Below are positions 41,400 to 52,898 of a DNA stretch of 64,000 nt, piece after piece. A program made the position numbers and the translations under genes. The notes beneath the pieces were generated by a model. It had not been told where the DNA came from. It ran no database searches and saw nothing but the letters and a program-made list of their open reading frames with translations. The first letter of the stretch is position 1. Each line of letters opens with the position of its first letter. Origin of the DNA: Cepaea nemoralis (taxonomy: Eukaryota; Mollusca; Gastropoda; Stylommatophora; Helicidae); NCBI GenBank assembly GCA_014155875.1, contig JACEFZ010027759.1, positions 47,501-111,500 of the forward strand. Reading direction: 5' to 3'.

Positions 41400-44240
41400 A
41401 ATGTGTTCTACATACAAAGCGTAGTAAGACTTTACAAACATGCGATACTATTAACAGGTCTTATAAATGTGTGTAAATTCCAGCATCCGCATCTTTTCAT
41501 CACCTTTACATTTGCTGGAATTTGTTCTGGTTTCTTCATAGCCTCCACAATAGTAATTCTTCACACCATTTTAGTCACACATTTTTGTGCGATCACCAAG
41601 TAATGAATGTCTGTAGTTTATTAGTCATTCTCTCAGTTGGTCTCCATGTTACTGATACATATAGTAGTAATGATCTGATGTTAGAATTAAATATTTTAAG
41701 TTTGGTTTCAAGCTTTAATTTTTATTTGACTTCCACAAATTGCCTAGTGCTATGAAAGCTCATCTTGCCCTTTGTATTTTTATTGTAATAACTCTATCTG
41801 TTGTTCTACCCTGATAAATATCTGTATAATTTTACTGCAAGAAGTGAGGTTTTACAAAAAGTGATCAGATTATCAGTCGCTTGATTTATTATCCAAGACT
41901 TCGGTTGAGTTCATTTATGTCAAACTACCAGTTCACATTTAGTTGTGTGTTTAAAATTGGCCTTCAGCTTGTCTATATTAATATCTTTGTTTGTCCTTTA
42001 TGGAATTGTTTGCCCTAATTGTTGTGACCTTCAATAAAGTGTTTATATTATCTGGTATCTCATTTCATGTGTGGAACAGCAACGCAATGTCATCAGTGAA
42101 GTCAAGATCATCAAGCTGCTCTGCTAGATAAATCCCACACTGACCGGACAGTCACATTACACTTAACAATGTGCAATGAATTTTATTTCAAGTGGCAGTT
42201 ATTATTCCCTTCATAATCCACTCTACAGTTAGTAAGAAAATGAGGGGGCTTCAAATGAAAACCTTAAATGTTTCTTTTTGTGGTGAATATATTCTGAAAA
42301 AGAACAAATGTATAATTTTTCGATGTAGTCACCACTGCGTTCAATGTAAGTCCTCCAGTGCCGATAAAGTGCTTGGATTATTGTAGAAAAAAAGTATCTC
42401 ATATCACTACTCGGCGTGCCTGACACGGGTCGTAAACAGTCTGTCACAGAAGTCCCACTGTCTTGAAACTTCCTACTCCACTCATACACTTGCTGGACTG
42501 ACAGGCATGCATCACCATGCTGGACCTTCAATGGCTGATGGATTTCTGAAGGTTTCATCCCTTCAATGATCAAAAAACATATAACAGAACACTGATTCTC
42601 TTTGGTGCATGTCAAAAGTGGGGCGGCCTTCTTTAAACTGTCTATATGATGTCACAGTGTTCATCTGCACCATGATGTCAAGTGCTTAACTCTCTTGAAA
42701 TCCTTAACAATAATATTGATAGTTACGAGATAACGGCATGGTTATTGTAATTTATATCACACTTTTAAGGTTTTCATTTGAAGCCCCCTAGTAATAAAGG
42801 AGACAAAAGGCATTCCTGTCACATTCCTGTTCTTATTTCAAATGTATCTGTTAGTTTTCTCTCATGAGGAACTCTGCATTTCTTGTCTTTATATGTTATT
42901 TTTATTAAGGTAATGATCTATTTTGGGATCCGATAGTGCCTCATCAATTTCCAATGGGATTCTCCATCAGTGCTGTCAAAGACCTTGTTTTTAAAAATAG
43001 TCCACAGATCTAAAGTAGCAAATTCATGTTCAATGCTTTCCTCGATTGTTAAGTGTAATGTGACTGTCTGGTCAGTACCGGATTTATCTGGTCAGAAGCC
43101 TACCTGTTCATCCCTTATTTATTAGTTAATGGCCTCTTAATCTCACCAGAATGATCCTGCTTAATATTTTCCCCAGGAACTAATAATAGCATTATTTTCT
43201 ATGTTTCTATTCCTGCAACTCGCCTTTCTTTGGCAGCTTCACAAGATGTCCTTCTTTTCAGTCTGGTGGTTTTTTTCCTCAGTCTCTCAGACACTCCTAA
43301 ATAATGTGTGCAGTAACTCAGCTGAGTTGTTTATTTTGGCTTTAAAGGTTTTGTGCTGGGATACCATTTGGACCACTTCAGCCGATTGTGTATTTGGGTG
43401 AGGGAAGGCGAGAGAAAGGGGTCCTTTTGGGACTGGTCTAATTTCCTCAAAATACTCCACCCATCTGTTCATTTGATCTTTAATGTTAGTGAGAACTGTC
43501 CCATTATTATTCTTTATTAGTCTACTTGCTTGATTATACTTTTCCTGCTTTTTCATTGTCATCCTGTAAGGGTCTCTGGGGTTTTCATTTACTGTTGCTG
43601 CTTCAGCCTCTCCTGCTAGACCATCTAAACTGTCTTTTATTTACCTTTATCTGCTTTCTCATTTCTTTATTGGCTTCTGTGTATTTTTCATGGTATCTGA
43701 CTTTAATATCTCTGATATTGCAATTGTTTAAATTTGCTGTTTTATATTCCTTTTTTCATTTATTAACAGGATTCCAGGTGTTATCCACGCCTTATCTTTT
43801 TATTGCCTTTTTCCAAAGACATCTATACATGATATGTTCCAAATGCATTTAAATTTCCCTCAGTTGTCTTCCATACACACTTCTTGTACTAACTGCTGCA
43901 GGCCCCAGTACTGTTCAGAGACAATGATCATAAATTGTTACTTAGTAATTTTATTTATGAGAGATCCTCCATTGTGTTGATTTCCATGTTGTATAAGATA
44001 ATATAAATCTTTTGAGTTTCAGCTTAATTTTACTTATAGTAAATACTGATCTGAATCTACACCTGCACCTGTAAATAATGTTTTGTCATGTAGAGATGAG
44101 ATACATTTCTTGTTAATACAGATATGATCAATTTGATGCTCTGTTTTGAGGTCTGGAGATACCCACGTTGCTCTGTGTATTCTTTTGATCACCACGCAAA
44201 AATTAAAAAATTCTCCACTTTCATTCATTACCTCAAGTTC
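41400..44240 (-). pseudogene. Long decayed LINE (endonuclease to RT thumb), split by a mariner element
   Basis: Read leftward on the minus strand: an APE-type endonuclease end (ATWVSPDLKTEHQIDHICI and SDQYLL) at about 44165-44035; linker LIKNNNGTVL and MNRWVEYFEE at about 43520-43440; DEQVGF, FDSTDGESHWKLMRHYRIP and ECLLSPLL at about 43120-42800; the mariner insertion (42242-42790); then EQLDDLDFTDDIALLFHT near 42110-42060 (F-x-D-D catalytic box, here FTDD) and KIQRARWAFIAL near 41780. Many stops and frameshifts. It is the longest LINE copy in the window. Confidence 0.82.
42242..42790 (-). mobile_element. Internally deleted mariner-like element
   Basis: Terminal inverted repeats of about 25 bp: GGGGGCTTCAAATGAAAACC at 42244 and its complement ending at 42788. 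The right side is followed by TA as expected for mariner; the left side reads GA. Inside, the minus strand (42229-42615) joins the N-terminal helix-turn-helix part of a mariner transposase (EGMKPSEIHQPL, SVQQVYEWSRKF) directly to its last residues (RHWRTYIERSGDYIEK), so the catalytic acids are deleted. Length is about 0.55 kb against the usual 1.3 kb. Confidence 0.88.
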
Positions 44241-44384
44241 ATGTTTCCCTCTGATCTTCTGAAAGCCTGCATTATCAGATCCTATATTAAAATCACTTTT
44301 ACAAATATTGATACTGACATTTGTTTAATTACTTATAATACTTTGAAGTTTCATGTAAAATTCTTCTTTAACTGATTCAACAGA

Positions 44385-44570
44385 TCTCAGTCCTTGGTGC
44401 TCTGGATCAACCCTGCCGATGATATTCCTACAAGCCGCGGTCTGAGTATATCCAGCATCATTTCACTCAGTCCGCTTCTGTCTCTTTCCTCCACTATCTT
44501 TCCAGTCATCACAATATTATTCCAAGCCTCTTTTCTCATTGAATGACAAAAGAATGCTGTTTGCCCATAA
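44385..44570 (-). pseudogene. LINE ORF2 C-terminal remnant
   Basis: The minus strand reads FFCHSMRKEAWNNIVMTGKI, EERDRSGLSEMMLD and GISSAGLIQST. Same family as 28545-28780. Confidence 0.65.
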
Positions 44571-44954
44571 ATATATATGTACACACACACATATATTATA
44601 GATGGGTAATAGATCTCAAGGTTGGTCTTCACTACAATACAAAGATGTGTGTAAGCGGGCCATGATTGATACAAGTCGCCGCTGAACAGTTGCATGGAGG
44701 GCAAATATCAGAAATGGAATAAAGACAAAGGAGAAAATGATTGCAGATAAGTCACACACCGAGCGTGCGAGACGTAAGATGGTGCATGATGGTGGAAATT
44801 ACCATGTGTTCACATGCATCCACTGTGGACGAACATTTACAGCATGAATTGGCTTTATCAGTCACATTTGCTACCGCCATGGGTTGTAGTTATTATGCCT
44901 TTTTGAAGCACAATGTAACAAACTATCGTCTGTCAAGACCGCAAGGTGCCAATG

Positions 44955-44959
<5 letters not shown>

Positions 44960-45048
<89 letters not shown>
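44960..45048. repeat. (TA)n microsatellite
   Basis: About 44 TA units. Confidence 0.97.
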
Positions 45049-45053
<5 letters not shown>

Positions 45054-45119
45054 TATGCTGGCTACTAAACCCAAGTCAGCATCTGTGGCTGCAAGGTAAT
45101 GAACACAGTTTCACAATCC

Positions 45120-45325
45120 TGATATATGAGACGGTTGAAGTCAGCTGCAGGCGATATTGGAGCAGATCCCTTTACGTTAATTTTCACAATGGTATGACCA
45201 TCGGCTGTTCAGAAAGCAATGGCAAACTACTGAACATAAATTACCTAGAAAATCACAAGCAGCCAACACATGCTGGGGTTGATTACAATGCCTGTAAAGG
45301 ACCAACCGCTAACTTGAAGTGAAAC
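45120..45325 (+). mobile_element. SINE-B copy
   Basis: Core CAGAAAGCAATGGCAAACTA at 45210-45229 and the 3' end GTAAAGGACCAACCGCTAAC. It ends about 15 bp from a PCID2 exon donor site. Confidence 0.75.
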
Positions 45326-45340
45326 CAAAAGCTTCCTTAC

Positions 45341-45410
45341 CTTCATCATTCTGAGTGCCAGTGTGAATGCACTGATGTCTATTAAATGATTCTTTGCATT
45401 GATCAAATAC
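45341..45410 (-). CDS. PCID2: PCID2 exon (70 nt)
   Basis: Acceptor GTTGTCTACAG, donor GTAAGG. The first base completes a Val codon and the exon ends in phase 0. It encodes YLINAKNHLIDISAFTLALR and MMK, a helical PCI-domain segment. Confidence 0.92.
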
Positions 45411-45539
45411 CTGTAGACAACCAAGGAAGATGTTAGACACAGTTAAGCCTCATAGGTACTGCCATAGGGATGTGAAGTTACAGAACTATACATATTTCTG
45501 GAGGCAGAGTGAACAGCTCTTAAAAAAGGTCGCTTAAAA

Positions 45540-45760
45540 GTCGTCAGGGTCGACTTTATTGCATCAGATTTTTATCCCATATGACTAAGTCTCTTTCCGC
45601 AGTGCAGAAAACGTCGCACAAAGTACAACCTCTGTAGCTCCAGTGACGACCCACAGGAGTCTCAGAAAAATTGCACCCGTAAACCGAAGGATGCGGCCCA
45701 GAATCGAACCCACAACCTTCAGAGCCTGAGTCAGATGGACAGCTCTACTCTGTGACGTCT
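45540..45760 (-). mobile_element. SINE-F copy
   Basis: Colinear with 38255-38480: TTTTATCCCATATGACTAAG, GCACAAAGTACAACCTCTGT, GCACCCGTAAACCGAAGGAT, then a tRNA-like head with GGTTCGATTCTGG-type sequence on the minus strand near 45700. Confidence 0.7.
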
Positions 45761-45949
45761 TTACTTCCCAGAGAAATCTCTGGCAGCCATGTTATAAAGC
45801 TGGATCACACCAACAGGAATACATCTTTCTTAAACTATGGACTGAGCCTAGACTACTACATGGAAAAGTAGTGCACTATTCACTATGCTAGCACGGCCTT
45901 AAACAAAATATATACAACATTTCATACCTATGAATAACATGTTATCATA

Positions 45950-46145
45950 CTGAATAAGAAGTTAGGTCATGATGGGAGGCATGATTTCTGGAAGAAGAGA
46001 CAGGGGTAAACCAACACAAAGGTGGACATAGGACTTTAAAGACACCCTGGGCATGAACAGTCACAAGGCAGGGGAACTGGTGAATGATAAAGAGTCTGTC
46101 CAGCAGGTTGTGATTTGAGCAACAATACATTCAAAGGATCTGCTA
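45950..46145 (+). pseudogene. LINE ORF2 C-terminal remnant
   Basis: GGMISGRRDRGKPTQRW and FKDTLGMNSHKAGELVNDKE match the family also seen at 54100-54335. Confidence 0.6.
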
Positions 46146-46254
46146 CATAATAGTGATGAACTGTATGCTCTGTTTTACATATACTAGGTTTGTTTTTCTG
46201 AGGTGACTGACTTGCACGTTCCAGAAAGGCATGTATGTTGGAAAGGTAATAAGC

Positions 46255-46480
46255 GGGCTGTAATCATTTCCCATCTATTGTGCCTGTTATCACTAAGTTT
46301 TCTAGTTTATTTCTCCTCATGGCATGCCCAACACATTTTGACTATGTCTAATTTCTCTAATTAATTTATGGTATTCAAGTTTCTTGAAGAACTGTCTCAT
46401 TCGATTTTTTTGTCTGTCCATGGTATTCTTTGCATTTTCCTCAGAAAGCACATTTCTTCTGCCATTAGATGTTCCTTAAA
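46255..46480 (-). pseudogene. LINE ORF2 C-terminal remnant
   Basis: A diverged copy of the same segment as the neighbouring 46533-47125 (TTTGTCTGTCCATGGTATTC; CTCATGGCATGCCCAACACA). Confidence 0.55.
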
Positions 46481-46532
46481 ATATTACACAAGAACGTAAT
46501 TATAAGGTGTCCAGGAAAACATGGTTTAGAAA

Positions 46533-47125
46533 ATCATCATCATCATGTGCCTTGTTGATAAGCATGAGTGGTCATATCTCACCATCTCACACGATCCCAA
46601 TAGTCGTGGATCAGCTCAGTGTTCTTGCCTCGACCATACCACATGGCCAAGCCATCCAGGTATTTACTTCTCTGTCTTCCCCTTGTTCTTTTCTCCTCAA
46701 TCTTGCCAGCTGTCACCAAGTTCTCCAATTTATTTCTTCTCATAATGTGTCAAAAATTTAAGACTGGCTACATCTAATTTCTCTAATCAGTTTACGGTTT
46801 TCATTTGTTTCCTGTAGGACATGGTCATTGGTTTTTCTTTCTGTCCCATGGTATTCTTTGCATTTTCCTCGGAAACCACATTTCCACAGCCATAAGATGT
46901 TTTTCAGCTTGTCTGCTCATTGTCCACATTTCACATCCATTCAAAAGTACAGGTTCTTTGTAGCACTTCAACACCCTTTTTCTCGTTGCAATTGACATCT
47001 TTTTATCGTCAGTATGCTTTCCATCTTGCAAAAGGCTACCTTCGCCATGGCAATTCTTGTTCTAATTGCTTCAAGCACCTCCCATCAGATGTTATGACTG
47101 TTCCGAGATAGTTACTTGGAAAACC
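46533..47125 (-). pseudogene. LINE ORF2 C-terminal fragment with (ATG)n tail
   Basis: The minus strand reads SNYLGTVITSDG, then a MAKVAFCK-like segment, KKMSIATRKRVLKCYKEPVL and MSRQAEKHLMAVEMWFPRKM, and ends in ATGATGATGAT. Close relative of 36725-37275 and 52125-52700. Confidence 0.82.
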
Positions 47126-47234
47126 GAGGTGAAAAGTTAAATCTGGATGTAAAGCTACTCACAATGTGAGTAGAGTGTGATAAACTAATGTCCATGTATA
47201 CCAAGCAACACATTGTTATTATATCTTTTACATT

Positions 47235-48900
47235 TGGTTTTTTCTTCTTCTGCGTTCATCCGGACTGTTTTTTTTTCAGATGTAAATACGGTGTGTCCGT
47301 TGTGCATCCTTGGGCCAAAACCCTTAGGCCAAGACATCCGACTTTTGCGTGTGTTTTTCTAACCAGGTTAGCATTCCTGGGGGACTCTCACTGTTGTGGT
47401 GCCGTCCACATCCCATGTGATCAAGTTAGAGCGGTTGAAGACTTCATGGTCAGCCCTCAAGGGAAGGCAGGGGCAGTCCATGGCATTTTTCGCCATCCAA
47501 TGAGGCTTCCATAATTGCACAGCCGACACATAATGCTCTGGTACTGGGCTCACCCAAGGAATCACCATGTCCTGCATATGGCTGCTTTAATTCTTCACTT
47601 CCATATATTGGGCATTTCGCTCCTGCACAAACCAGGAATGGTCAGTCTGTAGATGACTTCCACTCAGCGAGCTTTCGGTTTGGACGTGTACTGGCGCTGT
47701 GCCCGGAAAACTAGATAGTCAGAGCTGTTCCGGCCGGAAAACTAGATAGTCAGAGCTGTTCCGGCCGGAAAACTAGTTAGTCAGAACTGTTTCGGGCACG
47801 AGGGACATTTCACTCGGACATTTCTGCATTGTGCCAATGTGACTGCAACCTTTAGGCCAGCACATCTGGCTTCTGCGGGCATTTTTACGGGTTTGCCTTC
47901 CCGGGATTTTGAGGGACATTAGTCTCTTACTGTTGTGGTGTCGTTTACATCTCAGCTGGTCACGTTAAACGGTCAAAGACATAACGGGCAACCCTCAAGG
48001 GAAGGCAGGAGTAGACCATAGGCACTACCCGCTATCAAAGGAGGCTTCCATAATTGCAAAGCCGGCACATAGTGCTCTGAGACTGGGCTTACCCAAGGAA
48101 TTGCCATGTCCTGCTGATGGCTGCTTTAATTCCTCACTTCCATGTATTGGGCATTTTGTTTGCCACTGGCCGCTCCCCGCAGAGACCAGGAATGGTCAGT
48201 CTGCAGGCGACATCCACTCAGCAAGCTTTCGCTTCGGACTTCCACGTAATGGATTCGCTAGCCAAGCATTCCATTTCGTGTTTATGAGACATTTTTCCAC
48301 CTTTGACTACGCTCACTCTATGAGTATAGATACAGACTTTCATTGTAACCACTGCTTGCGACTAGGTCACTTTTTCCACCTTTTGTAACGGTCACGAAGT
48401 AGGCAACATGTGTTGCCGGCTCAGTACCTTACCTCCATGCAGTAGTGAGCGAGTAATGTCCAGGCTCTCTTATCCGGGGATCCCTCTTAACCCTCGGATG
48501 ACAGCCTACGAGCAAGTATCTGGACCAAGCATGTAGCAGACTTATTATCTCACCACTATTTTGCAATGGGTGAGTATCGGCCTGGCTCTCACATCCAGGG
48601 GATGTTGACTTAGAGGTGTTCAGTCATATCCCTCAGCGGAGAACCTCAGAGTACGTGTCCGGACCAAGAATTAGTGGCATCTTGTGCCTGATTCGGTCTT
48701 TGACTGCCTATCCTCAGTCTACCTGCAGAGCAGCAGGTTGTGTCTCTCTTGGTCTGGTCCCTATCCCAAGGCCTGTCCAACATGTAGTTATGCTTCTGTT
48801 GGCAGAGCTCTTGGGGTCATTGGGACACGCAAGCCCCTCTATCACGACAAGGTTACATACAAGGTTTAATATACTAAAGAAATCTGGCTAGATATTTCAA
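47235..48900 (-). mobile_element. Composite repeat with two diverged units, 3' end related to SINE-E
   Basis: 47250-47690 and 47780-48260 are colinear copies (CCTCAAGGGAAGGCAGG, GGCTTCCATAATTGCA, ACTGGGCTYACCCAAGGAAT, CAGGAATGGTCAGTCTG). Between them lies a 31-bp unit (CGGAAAACTAGATAGTCAGA...) repeated three times (47702-47795). The left end (TTCTTCTTCTGCGTTCATCC) is the complement of the SINE-E 3' end and tail. No coding function is recognised. It may be a longer element from which SINE-E derives. Confidence 0.7.
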
Positions 48901-49085
48901 TAAAAAGCACAAGGTGTATATATGGTGCCTCTTTGAAATTAATACACATACGCTGTTTCATAGTGGATATTGTCCTCCTCAGATACTGAAAGAGTTAAAG
49001 AGTTAACACAACAAATGGCGGGAATAAACAGAATTTACATGCAAGAAACATTGCTTGGTATTGAATGGGTGAAGTGGAAACTTAC

Positions 49086-49211
49086 ACTTTCTTGAAGAGA
49101 TTTCTGTATGTGATAATTTTTAACTTTTCCAGAATGAGGTAAATGCCACAGCGAATGAAAAAGGCTTCATGCTTCTGCATGGCGGCATTTAACTGTAGCA
49201 AGTTACCAGAG
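49086..49211 (-). CDS. PCID2: PCID2 exon (126 nt)
   Basis: Acceptor ATTATCTTTTCAG, donor GTAAGT. The first base completes Ser and the last two bases begin Val. It encodes [20 protein letters not shown] followed by [20 protein letters not shown], the core of the PCI domain and the part most similar to other animal PCID2 proteins. Confidence 0.95.
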
Positions 49212-49594
49212 CTGAAAAGATAATCCAATGGTCAGTGGTTGAGTTATATTTATTTATTAATAATATAAATGATGCATTCATACGATAGATTAACAGTAAA
49301 GATAAAGACAAATAGCTTATAATTTTCTATAAAGTTAAAAAAAAGGTTTAAAAGGTAAGAGGACTGACTTCATTGCACCGGGTTTCTTCCAATATGCATG
49401 GTGCTGCACAGGACCCCCTCCCCTTCTTTAAGGTAACATTAGATTAATGTAAGACTGCAGTAGAAAATTGATTAAAGTATTAGAAACATCATATTACCAT
49501 TTCACAGCTTAACAAGTTGGCTCATCAACCTTTTATTTTAATGATCGCTGCTTTCCTCTACTATTTATTGTGCAAGCCATGTGCCCATTGTGGG

Positions 49595-49805
49595 AGTCAT
49601 GCTAGTGTAATGGCATTCGTGTGCCTGCCAGCCTGGTGATCATGTGTTTGAATTGCCACTGAGGCAGACTTGTACAACTGACCTGGGCTCCCAAGCCGAC
49701 CCAGGCTAACATGAGTACCAGGTGATGCCCTGGGAAGTAAAGGTGACCGGCTTCACACTGACTGCATGGCCCACTACAGACTGGTTGGTCTATAACAATA
49801 TAAGA
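49595..49805 (+). mobile_element. SINE-A, near full length
   Basis: Head GTCATGCTAGTGTAATGGCA (A box) and box-B-like GTGTTTGAATTGCC, body ACTGACCTGGGCTCCCAAGC and GTACCAGGTGATGCCCTGGG, and 3' end ACTAGCACCATATATTCAGT. Confidence 0.8.
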
Positions 49806-50029
49806 CTAGCACCATATATTCAGTACTACCACAAGGTATGCAAAAGGATCCTTTTTTTTTAATGTGTAAATTGAGAGCACTGGAATGCACAATATTGAGG
49901 AAAAGAAGGAGTAGATCAAGAACAAAATTTACAACAGAAAGCCATTTGAAATAGAACCAGTGCAATGTCAATCTTCTGGCCTCTAACCCATTTATAAAAC
50001 AGACACTGCACAGATCTATCATATGCCAA

Positions 50030-50141
50030 CATAAATGGAATTTAAAAATGACACAAGACAGATAACTATGGAATGGAATGATCAAGAAGCTTCACAACCA
50101 GTCTTAGGGTTGAAAAATGTGATGATGATGATGATGATGAT
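50030..50141 (+). repeat. (GAT)n at the end of a possible LINE remnant
   Basis: TGTGATGATGATGATGATGATGATAAATG at about 50118-50143 follows sequence resembling LINE ends (CTTCACAACCAGTCTTAGGG). The link is weak. Confidence 0.45.
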
Positions 50142-50404
50142 AAATGTGTAAAGAAATCAAACAAATATATTTTAGATTTAAATTGAGGACAGGTCAAGTT
50201 TTAAACAAAACAAATGAATGTAAACTTAAGAGCCATTTGTATCGCAAGTTTAAAATAGGAGCTAGTCCTAAATAGACCGCTTGAGATGAGAGTGGAGAAT
50301 ATTTGACAAAACTGTATTATTTGTTTCATTTGTTCACTTTGAACTCAATCAGTCTGTACACTGTTACTACTTCTAGTGCACTGGACTGATGTGTGCATGT
50401 GGAT

Positions 50405-50590
50405 TGGGTTTCCCTATTACTAGTGTCCCTCGCCATCAGGAAGCCCACTCCAACTTCTGAGGTACTTGTAATTTACAGCCCTAAGTCAAGGACAAGAAGT
50501 CAACATATAGTCCAACTGACCAGGGTAGGGGTTGAACCCTGACAACAGCACACCAGAAGTTTAAGAGCAAGCGCTCTTACCCATTCTACA
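50405..50590 (-). mobile_element. SINE-D copy
   Basis: Colinear with 34325-34510 (CTTCTGAGGTACTTGTAATT; GTTGAACCCTGAC; AGAGCAAGCGCTCTTACCCA). Confidence 0.7.
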
Positions 50591-50740
50591 AAGAACTCTT
50601 AAAATACATTTCATGCCCTCAGAATGCCTAAGTCATAAGAAAGTTGTCAGGTGACCTCAAGCATAAAGCCAAGCTGGTATCTGAAACTGAAATCAAGTAC
50701 TGAAAACAAATCACAAGAAGAAAAAGAATGCAATGTTTAC

Positions 50741-50814
50741 CTGACAGCTTGTGATACATCAGAAAACTGACGCAAGTCATATTTTCTCAGCAGTTCAGCT
50801 TTTGGCATGTGACC
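50741..50814 (-). CDS. PCID2: PCID2 exon (74 nt)
   Basis: Acceptor TTCATTCACAG, donor GTAAAC, phase 0 at the start. It encodes GHMPKAELLRKYDLRQFSDV, SQAV, and the first two bases of Ser. Confidence 0.93.
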
Positions 50815-51004
50815 CTGTGAATGGAAGACAATGAATGAACATTCTAATGAAAAACGTAACAGTCAACTTAATCAAAGAAATACATATATTGATCTAAAAC
50901 ACAACTATATTACCTGCCAGCATGTGCTCCTGTTCAGTCATTTCTCTTACCCTGATAAAGCCAATCACAGTTGGTTACGAAAACTAATTGACTCCCATGT
51001 GTAA

Positions 51005-51330
51005 ATGGGAGCTCCCTCTAGGCATTGGGATAGAGTCTGCTGACAATGAAGAACTTAAACCCCTATAGAGGAAACATTACCAACTTAATCTGTACCTCAG
51101 CCAGTCTGTGTGTGCTGTGATGAATCATGACCTTGTCACATTCTAAACCTCTCTGCAGATGGGAATTCACAATCTTGAGCATCCCATCGGTTTCTAAGCT
51201 TGGAGAGGGTCAGGAGACCCCAGCAACATACGTCTGTGTGGGGGTGGTACTGCTGTACCAGGTCAAGAAGAAAGTCTCTACACCAATTTCACTGAGACAG
51301 ATGCAAGTTCTTTTTAGGGCTGGGTCCACC
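51005..51330 (-). mobile_element. Unnamed ~330-bp repeat (pair of 55310-55640)
   Basis: GGATAGAGTCTGCTGACAAT, GACCTTGTCACATTCTAA, CACAATCTTGAGCATCCC and CAGGTCAAGAAGAAAGTCTC recur at 55330-55600. It is followed on the right by a SINE-C head (to 51440), so it may be the long body of a tRNA-headed SINE read on the minus strand. Confidence 0.65.
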
Positions 51331-51440
51331 ACGAAGCTATACTGGCCGGACAAAATAGCCCTGCCTCTGCTGGGACTTGAATATATATATCACTATCTTG
51401 GCAGATTAGCCTACTAACTACTATGGCCCAGCGGCTTCCC
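51330..51440 (-). mobile_element. SINE-C-like tRNA head
   Basis: The minus strand begins GCCGCTGGGCCATAGTAGTT (A box), then AGCCTACTCCTGCC-like and a box-B region TTCAAGTCCC near 51370. Confidence 0.6.
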
Positions 51441-52124
51441 TTGAGACAAGGCAAAATAAAAATACAACATATTAAAAAGGGTCAAGGATCCGTTTAGATA
51501 GGATGGGTTAAATATCCGTAAAAAAAAGTTAACATTTGGTGTTAGATGGGCATAGACATGGCAAAGTCATGAAGCCAAGTGCCCTGACCGTGGGTTTATT
51601 CCAGAAGTGTTAGTGATTGTCAGGCGTGTACAAAATGACAAACGTGTCATTGCACAAGGCTTTTTTACAACTGCAGTGCATACTTAAAGTATCATTATTT
51701 ACAATCGCTGGAATCCCACAGCAGGAGCTCCCGGCCTGACGTATGTTTTGTGTATGAATATCAATGCCAGTATCAATATGGGCATTCATAAAATATAAAC
51801 TTGCAGCAGATCACAGAATTTTCTCATTGTGGCATTCAGCAAAACAATGGGTGCTGCTGCTGTCAACCCTAGGATGAGCAAACATACTTTCAATAAGACA
51901 ATAGACAAAACATTCCCATATTCATACAGGGATAGACAGGGCATTCAATTGCCATGGCACCTAGAAATTGGTACCTGGCACATTAATTTTGAATTTGATT
52001 CAAGATTTTCTTACCCCATATTTGTACACACACACAGGCACACACACACACACATACACTGGCTCCTGAGAAAAAGGGGCTGATTTCTGAATAATTTTAG
52101 ATTTGTCTACCCCTGGTACCAATA

Positions 52125-52700
52125 CAGTACAATTATCTCAGAACAGTCATAACATCTGATGGGAGATGCCTTGAAAAGATTGGAACTAGAATCGCCATGG
52201 CGAAGGTAGCCTTTTGCAAGAAGGACAACATGGTGACCAATAAATAGATGTCATTTGCAACGAGAAAAAGGTTATTGAGGTGCTGCATAGAACCTGTGCT
52301 TTTGTATGGATGTGAAGCATGGAAAATGAGAAACAGGCTGAAAAAGATCTGATGGCCGCGGAAATGTGGTTTCTGAAAAAAATGTAAAGAATACCATGGG
52401 CAGACAGAAAAACCAATGACCAAGTCCTACAAGAAACAAATGAAAAACTGATTAGAGAAATTAGACGTAGACAGTCACAATTTTCTGGTCACGTTACAAG
52501 AAATAAATTGGAGAACTTCGTGATAACTGGCAAGATCGAGGGGAAGAGAACAAGGGGAAGGCAGAGAAGTAAATACCTGGATGGTTTGGCCACATGGCAT
52601 GGTCAAGACAAGAACACTGAGCTGATCCACAACTCTGGTATTCGAGAGAGATGGCGAAACATGAATGCCCACGCTTATCGGCATGGCACATGATGATGAT
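52125..52700 (+). mobile_element. 5'-truncated LINE with (ATG)n tail and 10-bp target-site duplication
   Basis: Bounded by GGTACCAATA at 52115-52124 and 52701-52710. It encodes the end of ORF2 with stops (TVITSDGR, IEPVLLYGCEAW, VITGKIEGKRTRGRQRSKYL, HAYRHGT) and ends GCACATGATGATGAT. It sits about 97 bp from the donor of a PCID2 exon. Confidence 0.88.
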
Positions 52701-52710
52701 GGTACCAATA

Positions 52711-52797
52711 AATACACCAGTCCTACTTACATACCAGTAACATTTTAGCTTTGTCTAGCCCTGGTACCAATAAATACATCAATAAACACATACATAC
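52711..52797 (-). repeat. 63-bp duplication that copies a PCID2 splice donor
   Basis: ATACCAGTAACATTTT occurs at the exon boundary (52794-52809) and again 63 bp to the left. The unit (TTTTAG.TTTGTCTA.CCCTGGTACCAATAAATAC..., given in pieces) is present twice, with the LINE inserted in the outer copy. The second donor reads CTG/GTATGTAAGT on the minus strand. Confidence 0.8.
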
Positions 52798-52898
52798 CAG
52801 TAACATTTTCACTGGGATCAAGTAGATCAGGATAAGTCGCTTATTCTTATGACTGTCCCTGTGACATTTCTCAAAAGCAAACGTCAGGTACTCTTCAG
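52798..52898 (-). CDS. PCID2: PCID2 exon (101 nt)
   Basis: Acceptor CTTCCTATCCAG, donor GTATGT. The first two bases complete Ala and the exon ends in phase 0. It encodes [20 protein letters not shown] then [13 protein letters not shown], a conserved helical region preceding the PCI domain core. A duplicated donor 63 nt further on could extend the exon in frame (see findings). Confidence 0.94.

Noticed and set aside
44741..45322. 193-residue frame
   Set aside because: It reads through (TA)n and a SINE-B copy.
48101..48388. 95-residue Cys/His-containing frame
   Set aside because: It lies in the composite repeat and is not conserved in its sister unit.
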